Assembly: GCA_025890175.1 (NCBI GenBank)
Contig: JANPYM010000008.1
Coordinates: forward strand, 2,550,459 to 2,614,458
DNA length: 64,000 bases
Direction: 5' to 3'
Source of the DNA: Ciborinia camelliae
Taxonomy: Eukaryota > Ascomycota > Leotiomycetes > Helotiales > Sclerotiniaceae
Shown here: piece after piece, positions 46,737 through 57,339 of the stretch
Position numbering within the stretch: the stretch's first letter is position 1
Layout: every line of letters starts with the position of its first letter
The notes under the pieces: model-generated
What the model was told of the DNA's origin: nothing
What the model saw: only the letters and a program-made list of their open reading frames with translations
Databases searched by the model: none
Made by a program: the position numbers and the translations under genes

Positions 46737-49700
46737 GATGTTGGATATACGGAGTACCGAATGTGACGAATAGAGTATGGAGGGAGTATGGAGGGAGTGT
46801 GGAAGAGGGAGAAGGAGAGGCAAAGGGAGGGAGATGGGCGTTTATTCGAACTATAAGGATGATGCCGTTAAATGATACCTCTCAACTCTTTGTGCGGGCG
46901 AAATGTTTGGAAGTAGTATCGTGGTGGTAGGCAGTATCGCAATTTTCAATGGAATATTTTGTATTTTCTTGATAAAGAGTAGAGAGTACAATATCGGTAT
47001 GACGATAGTGGAAGCTGGAGAGATTGGAAGGCTACGCTAGCCTTAACTAGGCAAGGTCACTCATTAGGTAGTGGGGATGGAGTTGAGCGACACGTGATGT
47101 GAACAACCTAGGTAGTAAGGCTGCAGCCCTCTCTCGCCTCGCATGTAAGGCTAAGCTATCACCTCCTAAGGTACCCGCCTAGGTAGGTAGGTAGGTAGGT
47201 ATAGCTATTAGCTATTAGCCTTTCTAACCTGTTCAATTTCTAATTCACATACCATAATATCCAAACCATTAACTACTCCTATTCAAGCTTTCAAACTTCT
47301 ACATATAAATGTAAATATAATAAATTTAACCGAAAATTCGAATACATTAGGTATCTAGGTAGGTATCTCTCAGAGGTCTCCTAGACCTTTATCATTCCAT
47401 CACTTTTTAACCCATGAATTCAACAAAAAATGATATCTATCTGTATACTACAGTATTATGCACGGAGAATATTTAACCAATTGTGAACCTAACAGCCAGC
47501 CAGCCACATCTAAAACCAAGACGGCTTTGTTGATAAGGCTGCGTGGGTGAGAACTATAAACTACAAACTACAAGAACATATATATCACATAGCTTCTACT
47601 ATATTAGTACCTACCTAGTCTAAGTAAGATTACATATAGAAGCAAAATGGATAAATCATCCAGTACTTCTTTCCTTCAAGTTCTATTTTTCAATGTATGG
47701 GAGTTTCGGAAGAAGGAAGGGGTCTCATTCTCAGTGATCCGATACTTGTAGACCTCTATCATATACATCATCTTGTAAGTTTGTAACCAAACGTATGAGC
47801 TTATTGCGTTATTTTACTTAGATAGCTCGACTCTCGAGGTTATGAACACTCACTCCCTTCTCGAGTAATAGAAGGGAAATCTAGAGGAATCTATTTTTCA
47901 AAAAAGAAAAAAAGAAAAAAAAAGAGAAAAAAAAAACGACAACGAATGATTGCATAAAGGAAACCAGGAAACCAAGCAGTTGTATCCACGTTCCTTTAAC
48001 GATAAGCATTGCAGCTTTGACTTGCTTGACTTGCTTGACTTGCAGAATGGAATAATATAGTCTAGGAACTGTGCACAATCTGGTGGTGGCTTTATATTAG
48101 TAAGTACCTAGGTATATCCTACCCAAAGGCTAACTAAGTATAAGACATGCAAGTTTTGGGTTACAACTTACCTGCTGCGTCATGTATGTCCTTAGTATGT
48201 ACTCTTACCACAACGGTATGCAAGAGCTCCTTTTGGGAAATAATGGTCTAGGACTTGACTCTAGGTGGTAAGTTGGAAGAGAGTGCTGTGTTTTGATTCA
48301 GAAAGTTAGGTATGTATTATTGAAGACTACCTAACTAATAAGCTTAAGCCCCTTAGGTACTGTCTGTACTCTAAAATTCCGAGGAGGTAGGTAGGTAAGT
48401 AAGACTTTCGGAAAATATTCTATAGAACGAGGGTTGATTGGCAATTTTAAGCATATCATTCTAATCCATTATCATTACATAGGTATTGAAGCCCTCCCTG
48501 AAAGAAGCAAGTAAATCTCTACTACTGTATAACTGTACCAGACTACCAATAGATATCATCTTCATCATTTCTTCACCATCCATCATTGAATACTGTAATC
48601 ATAAACTTGGCATCAATCAAATCTCGGATATAATGACTCCACCCTGTCATCCATCCCCTGGCAAGTCTAATTCATGATCTACAAAACCCGTCGTAGTGCG
48701 GATGCACCCAAAGTTCAAACAGATCAATCAATATGTTCTTCTCCACTACCCACTAGACTAAACTATCCTATCCTAGATTCCTATGATACTATCCTATCTC
48801 GACTAAGCGCGGAACATTTGGATACGCAGTACATAAGGTTCGTAACGATCTCTTTCGGTTAATAATTTGACAGCGCTCAAGGTCCAAGGATGGATTTTTG
48901 AGTAGTTTTGTATGATAGTATCTATCTTGCACGGGTTCTTGGTGGAGATTTTTATTTTTTTATTTATTTATTTGTATGTATCGTACGGACGGGAATTATG
49001 AATATAGTAGGGATCAATCCGACTCCGATAGACCCGGTCCCGATGAGGTACATATGGAATCATGAATGTATCCACAAAAGGAACGATTACAATTATATGA
49101 TTCTGAAGTTAGGTAGGTACTTTGAATTCATTCTTGAATTCGTCAGAAAAGAAAAATCGGCGGAAATGATAATGGATTCTGGGGGGCATTTATTTCATGG
49201 GAGATAAAGCATTGAAAGAGGGGAATGGAATAGAATAGATTCATCCCCGAAGGCCATGTAATGCTTTAAGGGGCAAATTTGATAGATAGAAAGCCTTTGA
49301 ATACCTTAGCACAACATATGTAAATATTACCGTGACCACCTCACCTTGGTCCTTGACTAGGGATTTCTTTGAAGTTGTGGATTGCACCATGGGTATTGCA
49401 CAATTATCGCCCATCCTATATCGGTAATAAAGTCTGGATTGATGATAGGTAGGCACTAGGTTGGTAGGTAGTTCAATGAGTTCATGACTAACTGCCTGCG
49501 CTTCCTTCCTATTACCTGTCTGTATTATTGCATTGCCTGATTAATAATATAACATAACAACATGCACAGAAGTTAGAACAAGGTAGGTAGGTAATGAAAG
49601 CGAGCGTTATAACTTATGAATTGGAAGTTGATGTACGCAATATACCTTACGCAGTAAAGGAATACATACGCATACTTTACGTACGACACGACACGCATTA

Positions 49701-51716
49701 CTAAAAATAGCCTTTTCGTCAGAACTGAACTTAGCTTAGTTGACTGATTGATTGATTTGCTTGGTAGATTAGGTTATAAATCCGTTAAGAGGTGTGGTAT
49801 GGGTAAGGTTTGGGTAAGGTATGATAAGCCCAAGGGGAGAGGGGGCCATGAAGGGGAATTGGAAAGATCTCCGTAAGTAGGCTTAGTAGAGGAGGTAGGT
49901 AGAAGGTAATCATGGAAGTATCGGCACAGACTGTACGGGTAGATAGATACTAGGGTAGATATTAATATATTATTTATACTGATGTCTCAGACAATTCAAC
50001 CATGAACCCTCCTCGGATGAAGAAGAGTGCCGGTATGACTTACCTATTGTATGAGTACAGCTGGAGTTTGTACTACGTAGGTGGTAGGTAGGTAATAGGT
50101 ATATGTATGGCATGAATTGATAAAGTGTATGGATGTATAAATAAATGTCGGGATTTTATCGAGGTAAGATCTTACTCAGATATAAATCTATTTAATACCT
50201 ACCTACCTACCTTACTTACCTGTTAGCATATGAATATATATATAAATCTATGAATCTGATTCTAAGAAGATTACCTTCGGTAGGTACATAGCTCAGATAC
50301 TACCTACCTACCTAGCTACCGTGAATACCTACCTAGTACTTACATATAATTATCGCCCTATCAAATGGTGCTTAGGCTAATGTTGGAATCCCGCAGTGCC
50401 AAGCCGGTATGAAAAGATATATTTGGTTAGGGACCCTTTTCATGCTGGACCCTTGAAAGTTAAAATACCCCTAAGAGATATACTAGAGCCTAGTCTACGG
50501 AGTCCGTGGATATCAATCAATCGATCAATCTATAATAATAATAAATCTTTCCCTTGTAACTTTTGATGTATATTGACCTCGGGAATCAATCAATCAATCA
50601 ATCAACGATGCTGTGCGGGTGCGGTGCGGTGCTGTGCTGTGCTGTGCTGCATCGTTCTGTTTTTCAAGCCAGCCAGCCTACTCCATATATATATATATGT
50701 ACCTATGTATCCATGATACAACAAACAATACAGATAGAGGATTAGGTAGGGAGGTAGGAAAAGACACATCCACATCCAATAGAACCAACCCTTCAATCAA
50801 TCCCAGCCTCATTGCCGACTCCACCAGTAAAATACATCCTGTACTACATACTACATACTACATACGACATACGACATACTAATAACTACTAACCACTAAC
50901 TGCCCATGGAAGAGAAGTAGGTAGGTAGGTAGGTATCAATCAATCAATCAATCGCTTTTTTATGTGATTTTTATATTCTTCTCTTCTCTCTTCTCTCCTC
51001 TCTCCTCAATTTCTTCTTTCTCTCTCTTGCATTCATCGCCTCATCTCCTCGTCTCATGATTCTCATCCCATCGTCGTACATACTTAGTACCTCCTCTTCC
51101 TTTGATGATCAAATATCTCACGGAAAAGAAACATCTGGTATAAATTCGACATTCGTTTTGTGCATCCTACCCGCGTTTCTAGATCATATCACATCATCAT
51201 ATAGGTAATTAATTTGCGACAATTTCCGGAAAAGCCTCCTACCACCACCTTCACATTACTAACTACCGGTATTGGCATACGGAATCCATCTCAAATCAAA
51301 TTCAATTGCTCCTTCAACTCTAATTCCCATACGAAAAAAGTAAAGTATCCACAATCGTTTAAACTCGAAATTGTGAACTGTGAAACGGAGGACTCGGGCA
51401 TCCTCCTAGGTTTGAAAGGAAAGGAAAGGAAAGCAAAACCATTATTCCATATTACAACAGTTACATTACGTTTCGTTTCGTTTCGTTCCGTTCCAGGAAG
51501 GAATTCAGTTTTTTTTTTGGAAGATCAAAATCAAGATCAAAATCAACTCAGCCTCTCAATCAGTCAGTCAACCTTAATCAATCACCTCTGCAGGTCAGGG
51601 AAACCCCTCGACTACACACATTCGTTTGGTTGTTTGCTTCTTCATATTCATTGTAAAGAATTGAAATGTTCACTTAAATTCTTCGACTATCTTTTGCTCT
51701 TGGCAGGATTCCGGAA
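46737..51716. other. 5-kb non-coding, microsatellite-rich region
   Basis: No gene is supported. The stretch is AT-rich with many GGTA/TACC blocks (47177-47201, 47354, 48386, 49459, 49584, 50085, 50202, 50300, 50919-50934), (CAAT)n at 50585-50604 and 50937-50952, a GTGCTGTGCT tract near 50630 and (AAAGG)n near 51417. The last 500 bp are leader for the 51717 gene and are open on the plus strand but low-complexity. A GGCAG before the ATG may end a 5'UTR intron. Confidence 0.6.
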
Positions 51717-54700
51717 ATGCATGGTCCTACCTTGACGATGCCTTCGATTTTCGAATCGAATGCAGCCTTCCCTCGTTCTCACTCTTCCTCCAATATCCCC
51801 GATTTAGTCAACGTCGACTACAAACACTCATCCGTTCATAATGACACCGAACTTCCACGATCTGCGAGTTTCAGCACCTTACCGACCATTGAAGACACGA
51901 GTACCGATTATAATGATGGAGAATTACTGAGAGTAAATTCCGCTGCGAGCACTCCAGCCTTCCCATTTCCTCAAATAGCAACACCAGCAACGAAATCAAG
52001 TTCGATTCGAGAGGGGAAATCAAGTAACCGACTAACGAAGGAAGAAAAGCCAAAAGATGACAGACTTGGAAGGAGAAAATCACTGGTGGCACGTCCAAAG
52101 TCTTGGATTCAAAAAGTGAAGGGATCCCCTGAGAGAAACTCCGCTCCTGAATATGACAACTCAGCACCAGATGAAGCCCTTTCAGTGCCGCAGATTTCTA
52201 AGGCTTCTCGAGATAGGACGAAATCTGTATCGGGATCTTTTGCTACGTTTGCACGCAAGTCATGGATTTCGTCATCCTCAAGATCACCATCCCCAAATAA
52301 TCGAATAGAAGGAAAACAAATTGAGGATGATGGAAGGAATGAAGGGCCAAAGATAGCGACCACGATACTTGCGCCTCCTGCGGTCGTCCCCGCGAAATTC
52401 GACCATACAGTGGAGGATATCGACAGTCTGCCAAAACCACCACCAGTGAAGAGGACTTCAACTCTTCGAAAAATTAGGCAGAGGCCACAGAGCATATTGG
52501 GGAACTTCACAAGCTTTAGTTCTGTCAACTCATCCGCTAGCAGCCTACCAGGTGGCTCAATAGAGAGCAGGTCAACTCCTAGGACTTCAACTGACAAGGT
52601 CCCGCCATTACCCAAGAATTTCTCGACCGAAAAGCTCCTGAGTGTCGAGACACCACGAAAACGAGACGAGCTTTGGCAGGCATTTCGAGGCTTAGAAAAT
52701 GACTACACGAAATTTCAATCCAAATCACTATCGTTAAAAACCAACGTCGTTCGCTCTACGTTATTGCCGTTCCTTCGAAGCAACATCAATCATCCTTCAA
52801 ATAGATGTCTTCGCCCGGAAGATATTGATAGACGAATTAATATATTTAATAAATGGTGGCTAGGACTTCTGGAAGTGCTTGATGGACGTGCAAACCAGGT
52901 TGTTTCTGGTGTAGATCGTCCTGTGCTTCTTGAAGCTATTGTGATGATTATGACAAGGCCAGAATGGAGACTTGGACCATCACAATTCTCACCTCTATCG
53001 GAAAGATCCCCCAATCGATCCCCAGAGCGCACTGAGCGCATGTCTATACGAGGGAGGAAGTCATCAAGCTCATTAAACTCCTCGGGATCACAATTCCTGG
53101 CCGAGTCTGTCTATCACAATGTCAGGAATTTGTTTATACAAAACTTGACATCTCAGATGAACTTTGTGGTGGCCAAAATGTCACTCAGACATGCTCCTGC
53201 AAGCTTGGTCACATTTTGTGGAAAAGCCACGGCCTATGCTTTCTTTTTTGTGCCTGGAATTGCAGAAGTTCTGGTTCGAATATGGAAACTCCCGACTGAC
53301 ACTTTGAAACGCGTTACCGATGAATTGGGTTTACCAAAACGACTCAATAAAGTAGAAACTGAAGATGTTGCTGCTACATTTCCGCCACATGTTCGAGTAT
53401 TGGGTTGGACGTCAGTGATGACAATGTCTAATCAGCTTCGGAAAAGTCCTGCATTATCTATTCTCGTTTCTAAGATACCTTGGTACGGCCCATGGACCGC
53501 CAGATGGTGCGGACGAGACAGTGATCTTTTCTACGTGTTTTCGAAACATTATCATATTTTGGCCGAGGAGTTTATGTTGCCAGACATCCCATTTACGAGT
53601 AAAGCACGTGCGCCAGGATTTGTCCTAGTCCAAGCACAGATTTTGACAGCTTTGGATGCTACAATCCATCGACAACCAGTCGAATCACTTCCGATTACCT
53701 TTGATGATGTACTTGCAGGTGCCGATGCCTCGGCTGCCGCCTTACCTCTACCTTCAACCAATTCTGCTAGACTAATGGCTGAGAATCGCCTAATCATGCT
53801 TCTTCGAGACTTCCTTTCTGAACGACCTTCCGCCTTTGAACCTGCTCGGATGACTTTTGCGGAGGCTTTTGGTAAAATGATGCAAGCTTCGGCACGAAGA
53901 ACTTCCTTATTTGATCACAATGCATGTTTCATTCTATGCGACTTTATGGATGAAGCACTTTCATTATTTGTTCGATTCCACCATGCTCATGAATTTGAAG
54001 ATGATTTCATCGATTGGCACTTCTGGCTAGAGGTTTGCAGGAAGATGCTGGAGAGTCATAATAGCATGTCGGAAATCCGCCTGTTTGCTTTCCTCTTCTC
54101 TGCTTGGAATGTTATCACAAACAATGAGTCTCGAAAAGAGATTCTGTGCGTGGAGTGGTTATTGACTGAGGAAACTTTTGATAAGTTCTTTAATCATTGG
54201 TGTCCTATGGTTCGGGCATATTATATGCGCCTGTTGTGTTGGCGGCTATGTCGAGAGGATGGTGAAGCTACTGATCTTGATACGTGAGTTATACTCTCTT
54301 CATATCCGATCACAGCAACTGATTACAATACAGAAAAATATTTGGTATTATTTCCTCACGGATCAAGGGTATTTGGGCAAACTACCTCTTCCTAAAACAA
54401 TCGGCGGAGAATTTAGATCTATTTCCCCCTTCAACGACACCCTGCCTTCCAGCACCTGGCCGACGGCTACTGATCATTCGTAATGATACACTAATGCCTG
54501 CACCAAGTCTTTTCCTTGGATTCGATGGCTTAATGACAACTAACAATCCTTCCAATTTACCTCAGAAGCCATCTAACACATACAAGAGACAGTCACTTGT
54601 GGGTGATTCAACACAAATCGAAATTAATGAAAAAGAAGCTCCAAAACCGGCCCCCGAAATACCCATAACCCCGAGTAAAAAAAGATGGTCATTTATGGGG

Positions 54701-55270
54701 AAAATAATCCCGTCACTGTCTCCTTCGCCTGAGCCGGTTTCTTCTCCCCCCATATCTGTCAAAGCTTCCACCGAAAAAGAAGCACTCGAAGAAGCAAGAA
54801 AAGCTACATCCGTGGCAAGAACCGGACCCACTCTTCATTCAAAATCAGGTTCAACTGATGGTGAAACTCTTCCGGTCATTCCATCTCATCGCGCCTATAG
54901 CTTTAAATTCTCTCTAGAATGGACCCAACATTTCGAAAAAGCGCATCCGATCGTTCAAAACGGTGTCCCAGGAAAAGGAATCGATGAAAGACAACTCACC
55001 CCACCACGTCTTCCTGCCCCAGCGCATGCATGGCTTGGCGCTCGTGTCCCAGGCATGAGTAAGGAAGTAACGCCTCAGGACCCAAAACTTGACGGAAGAG
55101 ATAGATTTACGAGAGCCAAATATGCCGGAAGGGCATTGATGGAATGGTCGCTGGTTGTTGGTGAATGTAATAACTTTGTTGAGAGGAGAAAGGCTGAAGG
55201 AGTACCGACATTGAGATGGGTGGAGGTTCCTACTTTGGGGGTGGAGGGATTCAGGAAATTCGCTGCCTGA
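51717..55270 (+). CDS. DUF1765/UPF0592-family protein
   Basis: Exons 51717..54283 and 54334..55270 (50-nt intron, GTGAGT..TACAG) encode 1167 residues; the second ATG at 51738 is an alternative start. The N-terminal 320 residues are Ser/Pro/Lys-rich and disordered, with many SP/TP sites. The conserved core follows: LWQAFRGLENDYTKFQSKSL, STLLPFLRSN, IFNKWWLGLLEVLDG, DRPVLLEAIVMIMTRPEWR, then TFCGKATAYAFFFVPGIAEV, VLGWTSVMTMSNQ and WHFWLEVCRKMLESHNSMSE. This matches the fungal DUF1765 family (S. pombe SPAC7D4.03c type), which lacks an assigned biochemical role. The second exon continues with GIISSRIKGIWANYLFLKQ and ends in a conserved-looking domain (FSLEWTQHFEK, AGRALMEWSLVVGECNNFVE). Confidence 0.8.
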
Positions 55271-57339
55271 TAGATTACAGTGAGGTGGGAGTTGGTTGAG
55301 GAGATTTTGGTTGGATTGGATGGGATTGGAATATAAAGGAAAGGGCATCATATTTTAAGCAAACATATTTGTATAGGAAGAGGATGTGAAAGTGAAATTC
55401 ACATTTGTGGAAATTAGGAAGTGGGGTGGTAATTATTGAGTTGGATGCATGGCATGGCATGGGACGGCTGGGTCATGAGTACTTATTGTATACTCAAGTA
55501 CATCTTTTTTTGATTGACTGGGATTGGGATTGGATTGGAATGGATATACTCCTTCTTTAGGGAATATGAAATACATATTAGATACCTTGCATGGCAAATG
55601 GTGTTTTTTGGTTCTTTGTCTTTTTTCCCCTCCCCCCTCTAGGCATTGATTGGATTGTTAAGGGTGGAGTTTTTTATATATATAGGTATTAGTCAGTCCG
55701 ACTGGTCGTTGCGATTTGGAGTTTCTTTTGTTGGGGAGTGGTTGTTGGGTAGTGGGAGTGGGATTGGGAGTGGAATTGGAATTGGAAGGGGTTATATAGA
55801 CTGGGTTGGTGGGTTATATGTTGGGGGTTGGGGAAGGAGGGGGAGGGAGGGTTTGAGGTGGTATGATGGTGTGGTGGTACGAAGATGGGCAAGGGGGCTG
55901 GGCTTGAGAGAGGGGTGAAGAGGGAAGGGGTAGGGGGAAGGAGCAGGGTGGATAACCTAGTAGGAGGATTGGATAGCACGAGATGAGTAGAATATTAGCC
56001 ATCACTGGAGTGGATGAAGTGGAGTGGAGTGGATGGAATCGAATATATGTTGTTAAATTAAAATTGATGACTCTTTCTCTACGCTTGCGCATTGTTGTTT
56101 TTACCTGGGATTGTGATGTGCATTTAGATATCTTAGTGTCAATATTAGTAACTCCACCTCGCCTCTTGGAGTTCTATGAGTCCTGAGTTCTATAAGTGTT
56201 ATAGAGTCTGACGATGTTAATTGAATTTAAATTAACTTAAATACCTATCTATCCTATCCTATGTATCCTAACTATTCATCCCGGCTCAGCTCTCATATAT
56301 TATATATATACAGTATCAAAAAAATCATGCATAAATCCATATATATGTAGCGCATTGTCGTCAGTTTGGAGTGCTGAGGTGGGTTGGGATCGATGGATGG
56401 GTGGCTTTGGCCTTTTCAGTGGTGGGATGGGATGGGATGGGATGGGATAGGATGGATGGGAGTGGGGAATGGTGGGGAATAAAGAGTTAGTAGAGGGAAA
56501 GGAGGAGAGGTGGAGAAGAGATGATGGATGATAGAATAGATTGAGAGATATGGAAGGAAGTTTGATGTTGGAAGTTGGAAGTTGGAAGTTGGATATTGGG
56601 TTTGTGAAATTTGAATTCATAGTTGTGTCTTTTTGATTTGTGGATATTGGATAGGATAGGAGAGGGAGGGGATGGATAGGGCTGGAGGGAGATGGGGATG
56701 AAAATGGGGATGAAGGATATATGGAGATGGTGATGGATGGAGGGAGATAGAGACGGCAATGAAGGGAGGTGAGGGGAGGTGGGAATAAAGGGAAGGGAGG
56801 TGGGAATGATAATGGGAATGAGAACGGGGATGAAGGGAGAAGGGAGAATGGCGCATATCACTGTCATCGCGTCATAATATCTAGATAGGCTAAATAGGAG
56901 CAGTTTAGAGATGGAAATACAGATTGAAATATCAACGGTGCGAGAAATTAATCATGGCATATACATATCACAAGGTAGAAAAAGGTAACAAAAAATGGAT
57001 TTTGATACATAGGAAGAAAATACTTGTCCTGATCTGATATACTTTCTTTTCTAAGAAACTATGATTGATGTCAAGTTTCTGAGACGTGCTGCAAACATAT
57101 TTGTGATGGAACAAATGATGAGTCTATAGCATGTTGGAAATGGTTGATAGATGAAAAGATTTATCGAATAGGTATGAAATGTGAAAATCGTGAAATAAGA
57201 TTCAAAAAAGACACGGATGGTTCAACTACGACTTCAATCTCACAACCGATAGTGCCCTCATGACCACCAACATCTTACAAACTGCAACTTCAGTAAGATA
57301 CTAAATCCACAAACTCCTTTCATCATCCATTTCCCAAGC
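55271..57339. other. intergenic region, tail to tail
   Basis: No gene is supported in 2 kb. Purine-rich low-complexity DNA dominates: GGGATT/GGAATT repeats at about 55740-55785, (GGGAT)n at 56427-56450, GGAAGTT repeats at 56565-56592 and GAGGGGATGG-type tracts at 56650-56830. Confidence 0.6.

Noticed and set aside
51214..51735. 173-codon frame just before the DUF1765 gene
   Set aside because: Low-complexity leader containing microsatellites, with no ATG at its beginning; overlaps the real start in another frame.
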